Assembly (NCBI RefSeq): GCF_900110125.1 | Contig: NZ_FOCN01000001.1 | Coordinates: 62,001 to 126,000, forward strand | Reading direction: 5' to 3' | DNA: 64,000 nucleotides | From: Cryobacterium luteum | GTDB lineage: Bacteria; Actinomycetota; Actinomycetes; Actinomycetales; Microbacteriaceae | Shown: positions 8,675 to 16,415 of the stretch, piece after piece | How the letters are laid out: every line of letters begins with the position of its first letter | Numbering within the stretch: the stretch's first letter is position 1 | Notes under the pieces: model-generated | Database searches by the model: none | The model's input: only the letters and a program-made list of their open reading frames with translations | Told to the model about the DNA's origin: nothing | Program-made: the position numbers and the translations under genes

Positions 8675-9447
8675 GGGGCGAGAAATCCGTGGGCGGCGAG
8701 CACGGCCTGACCGGCGGGCGACAGCACGAGATCGACGAAAGCCTGGGCGGCCGCAGCGTGCGCGCTGCCCTGCACGACCGCGATCGGATAGTGCCCGACG
8801 ACCGCGTCCGCTCCGGCCGGAGTGACGCCCTCGACGCGGCCCGGGTTGGCGGCGACGTCCGTCGTGTAGACGAGGCCGGCATCCGCTTCGCCGCCGGCGA
8901 TCTTGGTGACGACGGCCGTCACATTCTGCTCCTCACTCGCCGGCGTGAGGGTGACGCCCGCGTTGGCGAGCAGGGTAGCGGATGCCGCCCCGCACGGAAC
9001 CTGGGCCGCACACAACACGGTGATCACGCCGGGGCGGGCGAGATCTTCGAGATTTTCGATCTTCAGCGGGTTGCCCGGGGCGACCGCGATACGCAGGGTG
9101 TTCCCGGCGAACAGGGTGGCCGGGCCGGTGTACCCGGCGGAGGCGAGCGGCTGCAGGTTGATCTGGTCGGCGCTCGCGAACACGTCGGCGGGGGCACCGG
9201 CTCTGATCTGGGTGGCGAGGGTGGCGGATCCGTCGTAGGTGACCTGCACGTCGATGCCCGGATTCTCGTCTTCGAGAAGCACAGCGAGCGCGTCGAAAGC
9301 CCCGGTGAGGGACGCAGCGGCGTAGACGCTGAGGGTCTGCGGCTCGAGCTCGGTGGCCGGCGAGCCGGCGTCCGTGGCGGTCGATGGCGCACAGCCGGTC
9401 AGGGTCAGGGCGAGCACGGCCAGGGTTGCCAGGGCTAGGCGGGTCAT
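8671..9447 (-). CDS. modA: ModA, molybdate-binding lipoprotein
   Basis: A 258-residue periplasmic-type binding protein for molybdate/tungstate. The signal sequence ends in lipobox LTGC (Cys19), so it is a lipid-anchored receptor. Family segments are visible: SVYAAASLTGAFDAL after the linker, FASADQINLQPL, and CAAQVPCGAASATLLANAGV. The ATG at 9447 overlaps the stop of the upstream HTH-Mop gene (ATGA), which fixes the start. First structural gene of modABC. Confidence 0.95.
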   Translation of the reverse strand: MTRLALATLAVLALTLTGCAPSTATDAGSPATELEPQTLSVYAAASLTGAFDALAVLLEDENPGIDVQVTYDGSATLATQIRAGAPADVFASADQINLQPLASAGYTGPATLFAGNTLRIAVAPGNPLKIENLEDLARPGVITVLCAAQVPCGAASATLLANAGVTLTPASEEQNVTAVVTKIAGGEADAGLVYTTDVAANPGRVEGVTPAGADAVVGHYPIAVVQGSAHAAAAQAFVDLVLSPAGQAVLAAHGFLAP

Positions 9448-9857
9448 GACATCCGTCCCGGGGTTTCGACGATCACGTTGGTGGCCTTGATCACGGCAAC
9501 GCTGAGCGAGCCAATCTCGAGGCCAAGTTCGCGCACGGCCTCGCTCGACATGAGCGAGACGATGCGGTGCGGGCCACATTGCAGTTCGACCTGGGCCATG
9601 ACCGTGTCCATCGTGATAGCCGTGACAATGCCGACGAACCGGTTGCGGGCGCTGCGGCCCACACTCGAGGGGTCTGCCGGGGCGCTCGCCTGGTCGACGG
9701 CGAACGCGGCGAGCGCTGCGCCGTCTACCGCACGGCGACCGGATGCGTCGGCATCCGCTGCGAGACGGCCACCGTCGACCCAGCGTCGCACAGTGTCGTC
9801 ACTGACGCCGAGCAGCTCGGCGGCCTCGCTGATCCGATATTGCGTCATAAATTGCAC
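9444..9857 (-). CDS. HTH-Mop molybdate-responsive DNA-binding protein
   Basis: A 137-residue protein with an excisionase/MerR-type helix-turn-helix at about 5-40 (RISEAAELLGVSDDTVRRW) and one Mop/TOBE molybdate-binding domain at about 70-134 (RNRFVGIVTAITMDTVMAQV). The pair is a compact analogue of ModE, which binds molybdate and represses mod operons. It is the first gene of the operon and is coupled to modA, so autoregulated control of modABC is the natural inference. Start: GTG 9857 or ATG 9848; neither has a convincing ribosome-binding site. Confidence 0.85.
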   Translation of the reverse strand: MQFMTQYRISEAAELLGVSDDTVRRWVDGGRLAADADASGRRAVDGAALAAFAVDQASAPADPSSVGRSARNRFVGIVTAITMDTVMAQVELQCGPHRIVSLMSSEAVRELGLEIGSLSVAVIKATNVIVETPGRMS

Positions 9858-9918
9858 GATAGCACCGCATTTGCGGTTTCAGGCCGCTGGTTGACCCTGG
9901 TTCTTCGCGACAACCCGT

Positions 9919-9999
9919 GGCTAATTCAGGAAGTCGGCGTTCGGATGGCCGAAATACCGTCGTTTCGGGGCGATTGCCGGGTGATTTCCTGAATTAGCC
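9919..9999. repeat. Inverted-repeat element A1
   Basis: Outer arms GGCTAATTCAGGAA (9919-9932) and TTCCTGAATTAGCC (9986-9999) are perfect complements. The loop holds its own small hairpin, CCGAAA 9949-9954 with TTTCGG 9963-9968. Near-identical arms around unrelated loops recur at 26895-26992 and 40957-41054. Total 81 bp. Confidence 0.88.
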
Positions 10000-10018
10000 C
10001 CCGCACCGGCCGACGCAC

Positions 10019-10115
10019 GCGCATAACTCCTGCACATTGGTCGCGACAGCCAGCACAGCCCACGGAAACAGGGCCATCACGCCTCGGGCGGCGGCAGATT
10101 GCAGGAGTTATGCGC
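10019..10115. repeat. Inverted-repeat element B1
   Basis: Outer arms GCGCATAACTCCTGCA (10019-10034) and TGCAGGAGTTATGCGC (10100-10115) are perfect 16-bp complements around a 65-base loop. A second copy with one base changed in each arm (compensated) is at 41060-41155. Both copies lie immediately downstream of an A element. Confidence 0.88.
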
Positions 10116-10236
10116 GGCTACCCGGGGCAGACGAGGGGTCATGGCATCGCACGGGGCGAATGGTCCGGAGGCGAGCACGCGGGACGCTGGCCTGAAATGG
10201 GTGGCCGCGGCGCCGCGCAGCGCCTAGCGTTAAGTC

Positions 10237-11526
10237 ATGGCTATTCCTCCCCTTGTTGAGCCCGTCGACCGGCTCAGCACATCCGAATCCGTGCGCACCG
10301 CTCGCCAGCGTCGCCTCCCCCAGCTCAATGAACTCGGCCAGCGCCGCCTCGCCAACGCCCGGGTGCTCGTGCTCGGCGCCGGCGGACTCGGCTCCCCCGC
10401 CCTGCTCTACCTCGCAGCGGCCGGAGTGGGCACCATCGGCATCGTCGACGGCGACGACGTGGAACCGAGCAATCTGCAGCGCCAGATCATCCACGGCCAA
10501 GCGGATGTCGGCCGCCCGAAGGTAGACAGCGCTGCGGAACGTATCGCCGAGATCGCCCCCGAATCCACCGTGGTGCGGCACACCGAACGCCTAGTCTTGG
10601 CCAACGCGGCCGAGATCATCGGCGGCTACGACGTGGTCATCGACGGCACCGACAATTTTCCGACCCGATTCCTCGTGAACGACACCTGCGCGCGCCTGGG
10701 ACTGCCGCTGGTGTGGGCATCCGTTTTGCGCTTCGACGCGCAACTTTCGGTATTCTGGGCCACCCCGCCCAAGGGCTCGGGCGTGACGGGCGTGCACCTG
10801 CGCGACCTGTTCCCGACGCCGCCGGCCGAGGGAGAGGTGCCCAACTGCGCCGACGCCGGTGTGCTCGGCGCGCTCTGTGGTCAGGTCGGGTCGCTCATGG
10901 CGACCGAGACCATCAAGCTCATCACCGGCATCGGCTCGCCGCTGATCGGCCGAGTGCTCGTGATTGACGCGCTGTCGGGTCGGTTCAGCGAGATCCCCCT
11001 GCTCGGAACCGGCATTGCCGCCGAGCCGACCGCCGCCGAGATTGCCGCCGAGCTCGCGCAGGCTTCCACGGCGAGTATCCCTGAAATTTCGAGTGTTGAA
11101 CTCGTCACTCGCCTCGCCGCCCAGAGCGCTGCCACCGACAATTTTCTCGTCGTGGATGTGCGCGAGCCGAGCGAGTACGCCGAGAGCTCGATTCCGACGG
11201 CTCGGCTGCTGCCCCTCGGCGAGCTGTTGACCGATGGCGTGCTCTCACCGAGCGGCCGCGCCGCCCTGCCCGACGACACCCCGCTGATCGTGCACTGTCA
11301 CGCCGGCGGCCGCGCCGCCCGGGCCGCGAACGCGCTGCGCGAGGCCGGTTTCACCGACGTGTCGGTGCTGACCGGCGGGATCCTCGCCTGGGATGACCTC
11401 GTCACGGCCGGCCGGGCGCCCGGATTCGGCAGCCGCTGGGCTTCACTCGAGACCACCGCGACCGGGCGGCACGCGTCAGCGCGTGATGAGGCCGGCAGCA
11501 CCGGCCGGCCCGACAGCCTGGTCTGA
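10237..11526 (+). CDS. moeB: MoeB/ThiF-type adenylyltransferase fused to rhodanese domain
   Basis: A 429-residue enzyme that adenylates the C-terminal Gly-Gly of MoaD (and possibly other ubiquitin-like carriers) so that sulfur can be loaded for molybdopterin synthesis. The ATP-binding glycine loop GAGGLGSP is at 47-54, the active-site Cys in NCADAGVLG is residue 204, and the C-terminal rhodanese domain (about 290-400) has its Cys in VHCHAGGRAARA at 354. The rhodanese supplies persulfide sulfur in such MoeZ/MOCS3-type fusions. The usual CxxC zinc ligands of MoeB are not visible (VHLRDLFPTPP lies where one pair is expected). First gene of a moeB-moeA-moaC run. Confidence 0.9.
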   Translation: MAIPPLVEPVDRLSTSESVRTARQRRLPQLNELGQRRLANARVLVLGAGGLGSPALLYLAAAGVGTIGIVDGDDVEPSNLQRQIIHGQADVGRPKVDSAAERIAEIAPESTVVRHTERLVLANAAEIIGGYDVVIDGTDNFPTRFLVNDTCARLGLPLVWASVLRFDAQLSVFWATPPKGSGVTGVHLRDLFPTPPAEGEVPNCADAGVLGALCGQVGSLMATETIKLITGIGSPLIGRVLVIDALSGRFSEIPLLGTGIAAEPTAAEIAAELAQASTASIPEISSVELVTRLAAQSAATDNFLVVDVREPSEYAESSIPTARLLPLGELLTDGVLSPSGRAALPDDTPLIVHCHAGGRAARAANALREAGFTDVSVLTGGILAWDDLVTAGRAPGFGSRWASLETTATGRHASARDEAGSTGRPDSLV

Positions 11527-11528
11527 CC

Positions 11529-13157
11529 GTGACCGACACGCACCGACCCGACCTGCCCGCAGGCGCTGCCGCCGGGCTTTTTGCCGAGTCGGGGCTTCCT
11601 GAGAGCGCTGCCCGCGCCGCAGCGACGAGCGACCGCGTGGGCAACTCCCACGACGGGCACCGCCACACGCACACCGACAAAGCGGATGCCTGCGCCCCCG
11701 CCGCGTCCGCCCGCACCGTTTCCGAGCAACTCGCGTTCGTGCTCGGCAGTGTCGCTCCCCTGCCGCCCGTGCGCGTCGAGCTCGACGCAGCCCGCGGGCT
11801 CGTGCTGGCCGAAGACGTGCTCACCGTGACCGACACGCCGCCCTTCCACAACTCCGCGATGGACGGTTACGCCGTCATCCGCGCGGACCTGCTCGGGGCA
11901 TCCGTTCGGAACCCGATCACCCTGACCGTCGTCGCCGACCTCGCCGCCGGCACCGCCGAGAACCCGCGTCTGGTGCCCGGGCAGGTTGCGCGCATCATGA
12001 CCGGCGCGCCGATTCCCGACGGAGCAGATGCCGTCGTGCCGATCGAGGACACCGACCAGGGCACCGAGTTGGTCACGATCGTTGCAGCGCCAGCGGTCGC
12101 GGCTCATGTGCGCCGGGCCGGCGAGGACGCCCACGCCGGCGATCGGGTGCTCGCCGCGGGCAGTGTGCTGTGGCCCGCCCGAGTCGCCGCTGCAGCGAGC
12201 GCCGGAACGAGCACGGTGCTCGTGCACCCCGCACCGCGGGTGGCCGTCATCTCGACCGGAAGCGAACTCGTCACACCGGGCAGCCCGACCCGTCGCGGCC
12301 AGATTCCCGACTCGAACTCCTTTCTGCTCTCGGCGGCCGTCGCCGAGGCCGGCGGCATTCCCGTGCGGATCGGCGCCGTGCCCGACGACGACGATGTGCT
12401 GCGTGCCTTGTTGGCCGAACTGGCCGGCACGGTCGACGTGATCGTGCTCTCCGGCGGTGTGAGCGTCGGAGCGTACGACGTGGTCAAAGCCGTGCTGAAA
12501 CCGCTCGGCACCGTCGACTTCGGACCGGTCAAGATGCAACCCGGCAAGCCGCAGGGATTCGGACACTGGCCCGCCGACGACAACGTGCCCGGACCACTCA
12601 TCTTCGCCCTGCCCGGCAACCCGGTTAGCGCCTACGTGTCGTTCGAGGTGTTCGTGCGTCCCGCGCTGCGGCGGCTGCTCGGGCACGGCACCGCCCAGCC
12701 CCCCGACCCGACGCTGGAGCCGACCGGCGCGGCGATCGACGAGCCCGCGTTGACGGACAGCGACACGGGTGCCGCCAGCACAAGAACCAGAACCAGCACC
12801 AGCACCAGCCACGCCGCAACAGACCAGCACACACCGGACCACCCGGCCCTGCACCGACGCACCGTCACTGCCACCGTGACCGACGGCTGGAACTCTCCGC
12901 CCGGACGCGCCCAATACATGCCTGTGATCGTGACCGACCACACCGTGATCGAGCACGATCCCGCCCTCATGACGGCCGAGGGCAGCACGAGTGCCAGCGC
13001 CGGCAGCATCCGCTTGGAAGTGCGCCCGGCCTCCCGCGGAGGGTCGGGTTCGCACCTGGTCGCCGGACTGGCCCAGGCCAAAGGACTCGCCATCGTGCCC
13101 GAAGACACGATTCACATTCGCGGCGGCGACCGCATCACTGTCATGCTGACATCATGA
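11529..13157 (+). CDS. moeA: MoeA, molybdopterin molybdenumtransferase
   Basis: A 542-residue enzyme that inserts molybdate into adenylated molybdopterin. Family motifs include [55 protein letters not shown] and [15 protein letters not shown]. It is about 130 residues longer than typical: a histidine-containing N-terminal extension of about 60 residues ([14 protein letters not shown]) and a Thr/Ser-rich insert at about 415-445 ([15 protein letters not shown]). The GTG start lies 2 bases after the moeB stop; the stop overlaps the moaC ATG (ATGA). Confidence 0.94.
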   Translation: MTDTHRPDLPAGAAAGLFAESGLPESAARAAATSDRVGNSHDGHRHTHTDKADACAPAASARTVSEQLAFVLGSVAPLPPVRVELDAARGLVLAEDVLTVTDTPPFHNSAMDGYAVIRADLLGASVRNPITLTVVADLAAGTAENPRLVPGQVARIMTGAPIPDGADAVVPIEDTDQGTELVTIVAAPAVAAHVRRAGEDAHAGDRVLAAGSVLWPARVAAAASAGTSTVLVHPAPRVAVISTGSELVTPGSPTRRGQIPDSNSFLLSAAVAEAGGIPVRIGAVPDDDDVLRALLAELAGTVDVIVLSGGVSVGAYDVVKAVLKPLGTVDFGPVKMQPGKPQGFGHWPADDNVPGPLIFALPGNPVSAYVSFEVFVRPALRRLLGHGTAQPPDPTLEPTGAAIDEPALTDSDTGAASTRTRTSTSTSHAATDQHTPDHPALHRRTVTATVTDGWNSPPGRAQYMPVIVTDHTVIEHDPALMTAEGSTSASAGSIRLEVRPASRGGSGSHLVAGLAQAKGLAIVPEDTIHIRGGDRITVMLTS

Positions 13158-13663
13158 CGCACACCACCGACACGACCGGCGCGCCCGTGCCCGCTCAGCC
13201 GTTCACCCACCTCGACTCGACCGGACAGGCCCGCATGGTCGACGTGACCAACAAGGTTCCCACCGTGCGCAGCGCCACCGCCGCCGGCTTCGTGCGCTGC
13301 GGCCCGAGAGTGATCGCGGCCCTCCGCGACGGCACCGCACCCAAGGGCGACGTGCTCGCCGTGGCCCGCATCGCCGGAATCCAGGGTGCCAAGAAGACCG
13401 CCGATCTGCTGCCCCTGGCCCACGTGATCGGGGTACACGGCGCCGTCGTCGACCTGATCGTTGAAGATGACCGCGTCAGCATCACCGCCACCGTGCGCAC
13501 CGCCGACCGCACCGGCGTCGAAATGGAGGCATTCACCGCCGTCTCGGTCGCCGCCCTCGCCGTCGTGGACATGGTCAAGGGCCTCGACAAGTCCGTCACG
13601 ATCGAGAACGTGCGCCTGCTCGCCAAGAGCGGCGGCAAGAGCGGCGACTGGCTGCGCGCGTGA
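13154..13663 (+). CDS. moaC: MoaC, cyclic pyranopterin monophosphate synthase
   Basis: A 169-residue protein for the second half of the first step of molybdenum cofactor synthesis (with MoaA). Visible motifs: [49 protein letters not shown] and [22 protein letters not shown], with the catalytic lysine region in the last part. No moaA is present in the window. The start overlaps moeA (ATGA); a compact hairpin follows about 105 bases downstream. Confidence 0.95.
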   Translation: MTHTTDTTGAPVPAQPFTHLDSTGQARMVDVTNKVPTVRSATAAGFVRCGPRVIAALRDGTAPKGDVLAVARIAGIQGAKKTADLLPLAHVIGVHGAVVDLIVEDDRVSITATVRTADRTGVEMEAFTAVSVAALAVVDMVKGLDKSVTIENVRLLAKSGGKSGDWLRA

Positions 13664-13768
13664 CCTGGCCGTCTGCCGCGCACACTGTTCGCTCAAACGG
13701 ATGCCCCCACCCGGCGCGCACCCGCCGCGCACCCGCCGCACCCCGCCAACCATGAGCGCGCCCGAAAC

Positions 13769-13804
13769 GGGTAGCCGCTACGCCGATTACCGTAGCGGCT
13801 ACCC
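13769..13804. terminator. Compact hairpin between moaC and mobA
   Basis: A perfect 14-bp stem (GGGTAGCCGCTACG, 13769-13782, with CGTAGCGGCTACCC, 13791-13804) and an 8-base loop. No T-run follows, so simple intrinsic termination is uncertain. It sits 34 bases before mobA and could separate expression of the two gene groups. Confidence 0.55.
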
Positions 13805-13837
13805 AAACCGGGCGCGGTCACGGCCTGGGAACCCCTC

Positions 13838-14575
13838 ATGAGCCCACATCCCACCACCATCGACCTCATCGTGCTCGCCGGTGGACGCGGCAGCCGTCTC
13901 GGCGGCGCACTCAAGCCCGCTGTCGAAGTGGCGGGGCGCACCCTGCTCTCCCGCGTGCTCGACGCCCGCCCGGTCGCCCGGCACGCGGTCGTGGTCGGTC
14001 CGCCCGCTGCTCGGCCCGCTGCCGGCGACCATGCGGGTGCTGCCTTGAACTGGGCCCTCGAAGATCCACCGTTTGGCGGCCCGGTGGCCGGCATCGCGGC
14101 CGGCCTGACGACCCTCGCGGCGAACGCCGATGAGCCCGCCGACTGGTTGCTCGTGCTCGCCTGCGATCTGCCCTGGGGAGCGGATGCCGCGCGCCTGCTG
14201 GTCGCGGCAGCATCCGCTCTTGATACGGCGAGCCTCACGGCACCGCTCGACCCGGCACCGCTCGACCCGGCACCGCCGGCGCCTGCTCTCGACCGGCCGG
14301 AACACGATACCGTTCCGAGCGTCGACGGGGTGCACCTGTTCGACGCCAGCGGCCATGCGCAGTGGCTCGCCGCAATCTACCGGGCCCCCGCCCTGCGAGC
14401 CGCCGTCAGTCGCCTGGGCGATCGCGTCAACGGTGCCAGCATGCGCGAGCTGCTCGCGGGGCTGAACCTCGACGGGCTGCCAGACGAATCCGAAACCGGC
14501 ACCGACGTCGACACGTGGCAGGATGTTGAGAGCAGTTCCAACCGTTTGACCCACGCAAACCCGACCGAGGAGTGA
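13838..14575 (+). CDS. mobA: MobA-like molybdenum cofactor nucleotidyltransferase
   Basis: A 245-residue nucleotidyltransferase with LAGGRGSRLGG at 13-23 (the GTP-binding loop of MobA/NTP_transf_3) and LACDLPWGADAARLL further on (the metal-binding Asp region). MobA attaches GMP to molybdopterin to make the guanine dinucleotide cofactor required by NarG-type enzymes, which fits the nitrate reductase genes downstream. A Leu/Asp/Pro/Ala repeat (LDPAPLDPAPPAPAL, about 148-162) interrupts the domain. It is followed after 6 bases by the DUF6457 gene. Confidence 0.88.
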   Translation: MSPHPTTIDLIVLAGGRGSRLGGALKPAVEVAGRTLLSRVLDARPVARHAVVVGPPAARPAAGDHAGAALNWALEDPPFGGPVAGIAAGLTTLAANADEPADWLLVLACDLPWGADAARLLVAAASALDTASLTAPLDPAPLDPAPPAPALDRPEHDTVPSVDGVHLFDASGHAQWLAAIYRAPALRAAVSRLGDRVNGASMRELLAGLNLDGLPDESETGTDVDTWQDVESSSNRLTHANPTEE

Positions 14576-14581
14576 CCCCGA

Positions 14582-14854
14582 ATGAGCTCTGCACCGCTGC
14601 CTCCCGAGGCGCTCGACGAGTGGCTCACGGCCCTCGCCGATCGGCTCCAGCTCGATCCGGCCGACGTGCCGGTGGGTGACCTGCTCGATGTGGCCCGCGA
14701 CGTCGCCCATAACGTGGCCCGACCGGCCGCGCCGCTCAGCACCTTTCTGATCGGCCTGGCCGCCGCGAAGAACGGCGGAACCGGCGCCGACATCGAAGCC
14801 GCCTGCACCGCCGCGAGCGAACTCGCCCGCGACTGGGCGCCCGAGAAACTCTGA
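14582..14854 (+). CDS. DUF6457 small protein
   Basis: A 90-residue, mostly helical protein (EALDEWLTALADRLQLD ... DVARDVAHNVARPAAPLSTF ... GLAAAK). It matches the pattern of DUF6457, a small domain found beside or fused to MobA in actinobacterial molybdenum cofactor loci; its function is unknown. It lies between mobA (6-base gap) and moaD (TGATG overlap), so a role in cofactor maturation is likely by context only. Confidence 0.75.
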   Translation: MSSAPLPPEALDEWLTALADRLQLDPADVPVGDLLDVARDVAHNVARPAAPLSTFLIGLAAAKNGGTGADIEAACTAASELARDWAPEKL

Positions 14855-15093
14855 TGGCAACCCTGCGATTTTTCGCCGGCGCCGCCGAAGCCGCGCAGAC
14901 CGAGACGGCCACGCTCGACGCCGGCACGATCGGCGAACTGCGCACCCAGCTCGGCGAGCACTACGGCAGCAAGTTCGTGCGCGTGCTCGGCCTCTGCTCA
15001 CTCCTCGTGAACGGCGCCCGCGCGAGCGATGACGCGGTCACGCTCGCGCCCACCGACACGGTCGACGTACTTCCACCCTTCGCCGGCGGCTGA
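14854..15093 (+). CDS. moaD: MoaD, molybdopterin synthase sulfur carrier
   Basis: A 79-residue ubiquitin-fold protein ending in the required Gly-Gly (PPFAGG). Its C-terminal glycine is thiocarboxylated (after adenylation by the MoeB-type enzyme at 10237-11526) and donates sulfur within the MoaD-MoaE synthase. The start overlaps the preceding stop (TGATG). moaE lies convergently 107 bases downstream. Confidence 0.92.
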   Translation: MATLRFFAGAAEAAQTETATLDAGTIGELRTQLGEHYGSKFVRVLGLCSLLVNGARASDDAVTLAPTDTVDVLPPFAGG

Positions 15094-15096
15094 CCC

Positions 15097-15184
15097 CGTT
15101 CATATCTGCGGAGATTTTTAGCTGAACGCCCCGGCCCGGCGGCGAAACAGGCGTTTTCGCGCCGATCTCCGCAGTTCTGAACGG
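15097..15184. repeat. Inverted-repeat element D between moaD and moaE
   Basis: Outer arms CCGTTCATATCTGCGGAGAT (15097-15116) and ATCTCCGCAGTTCTGAACGG (15165-15184) pair except for three central bases. Inside is a small hairpin GCGAAA 15142-15147 / TTTCGC 15155-15160. The long-arms-plus-inner-hairpin design is the same as in the A elements, with different sequence. It lies between convergent genes and could terminate both transcripts. Confidence 0.75.
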
Positions 15185-15200
15185 CCACCCCGGTAGTACG

Positions 15201-15623
15201 TCACAAACCGACCCAGGAATTCGTTCCGTCGACCTCGTATTGCTTCTTCCAGATCGGAACCTCGGCCTTCACGGTTTCCACGAGCGATTCGCAGGCCGCG
15301 AATGCATCACCGCGGTGCGCGCTCGCGACCGCCGCGACGAGGGCAAGGTCGCCCACGTCGAGATGTCCGATGCGGTGACTGACCGCCAACACCACGAGCG
15401 GATGCTGCCCCCGCACCCGGTCGGCGATCTCACTGATACGGCGCCCCGCGTCGGGATGCGCACTGTAGTCGAGACCCGTGACGCGGCCCGTGGCATCGGG
15501 ATCGTGGTCGCGCACCTGCCCGATGAACGTCACCACGGCGCCGTGCGTCGCATCGGACACGGCCGAAATGTGCTCGCCGACGTCGAGCGGCGACTGTGTG
15601 ACCCGGGCGAAGCCGGCAGCCAT
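15201..15623 (-). CDS. moaE: MoaE, molybdopterin synthase catalytic subunit
   Basis: A 140-residue catalytic subunit that transfers two sulfurs from MoaD to precursor Z, giving molybdopterin. Conserved features include GAVVTFIGQVRDHD, GLDYSAHPDAG, VVLAVSHRIGHLDVGD, AVASAHRGDAF and VKAEVPIWKKQ, with the active-site lysine in the last motif. The start overlaps the mog/moaB stop (TGATG), so the pair is co-translated, convergent to moaD. Confidence 0.94.
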   Translation of the reverse strand: MAAGFARVTQSPLDVGEHISAVSDATHGAVVTFIGQVRDHDPDATGRVTGLDYSAHPDAGRRISEIADRVRGQHPLVVLAVSHRIGHLDVGDLALVAAVASAHRGDAFAACESLVETVKAEVPIWKKQYEVDGTNSWVGL

Positions 15624-16138
15624 CAGTGGTCGCCGCCGTCGAGCTGATCGATGACGTGCCGTACGAGCGGCGCGAGGATGGCCACACCGTCGCGCACCGC
15701 GCCGACCGAGCCGGGCAGGTTCACCACCAGCGCACCGTTGTTGCCGACCGAATCGGCGATGCCGGCGATACCGCGGGAGAGCACCGCGGTGGGGATCGTC
15801 GCGACGCTGACGGCGCGCATCCGCTCGGAGATGCCCGGCAGAATCGTGTTCAGCAGCGTGGCCGTGCCCTCGGGCGTGAGGTCGCGGGCCGAGACCCCGG
15901 TGCCGCCGGTCGTCACGACGAGGCGGGCGCCGTCGCCGAGCGCCGCCGAAATGGCCCCGGCCACACTCTCGATTCCGTCAGGCACCACGCGCGGCGCACC
16001 AGCCGGAATGCCGACCTCCAAGAGCGCATCGACCGCGGCCGGCCCCGACCGATCCTCGCGTTCGCCGCGCGAACAGCGATCAGACACGGTGATCACGACG
16101 GCCCCGAGTTCGGCCCCAAGCTTGAGCTGAGTTTTCAC
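15623..16138 (-). CDS. mog: MogA/MoaB-type molybdopterin adenylyltransferase
   Basis: A 171-residue protein that adenylates molybdopterin before molybdate insertion by MoeA. Motifs: VVITVSDRCSRGEREDRSGP, VVTTGGTGVSARDLTPE (substrate loop), NNGALVVNLPGS. The GTG at 16138 (reading VKTQLKLGAELG) is chosen because homology begins there; the Shine-Dalgarno is poor and a much longer upstream frame lacks domain character. Bacterial MogA and MoaB are hard to separate by sequence alone. Confidence 0.9.
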   Translation of the reverse strand: MKTQLKLGAELGAVVITVSDRCSRGEREDRSGPAAVDALLEVGIPAGAPRVVPDGIESVAGAISAALGDGARLVVTTGGTGVSARDLTPEGTATLLNTILPGISERMRAVSVATIPTAVLSRGIAGIADSVGNNGALVVNLPGSVGAVRDGVAILAPLVRHVIDQLDGGDH

Positions 16139-16360
16139 CGTTCCACAGTACCCCGACGCAGGCAGAGCGCTCCGACCCAAGCGGATGCCCGCCCGTGCTC
16201 GCGGCAGGCGGTCGAGCTCCCGGCACGGGTTGGAACACGTGCCAACCGGGCGTACGCGTGCCACGAGCGACCGGAGGAGGCAGCGGGCCGGCCACCGGCA
16301 TCCGCTTTGGCGGGATTCATTTGTCACGGTGTTTGCCCGATGCACCCCGATCGGCAAGCG

Positions 16361-16370
16361 AACAAGCTTG
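16361..16370. promoter_or_regulatory. AACAAGCTT motif upstream of narK
   Basis: AACAAGCTTG ends 46 bases before the narK ATG. The same 9-mer AACAAGCTT occurs 49 bases before the chosen narG start (26770-26778). It is one half plus centre of a possible AACAAGCTTGTT palindrome. I infer a shared operator or promoter element of the nitrate genes. Confidence 0.4.
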
Positions 16371-16415
16371 CTAGTACAACGGGCCGCATGCCCGACCGAA
16401 CAACCGAGGAAGCCC

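Larger units (their letters stand above)
9858..10236. other. 379-base divergent intergenic region holding two inverted-repeat elements
   Basis: This gap separates the HTH-Mop/modABC operon (minus) from the moeB operon (plus). It contains element A1 (9919-9999) and element B1 (10019-10115), described separately. I see no open frame with coding character and no clear sigma-70 promoter. Both operons must start transcription here. Confidence 0.6.

Noticed and set aside
9919-10115. Elements A1 and B1 as ordinary rho-independent terminators
   Set aside because: They lie upstream of both divergent genes, have long loops and no T-run.
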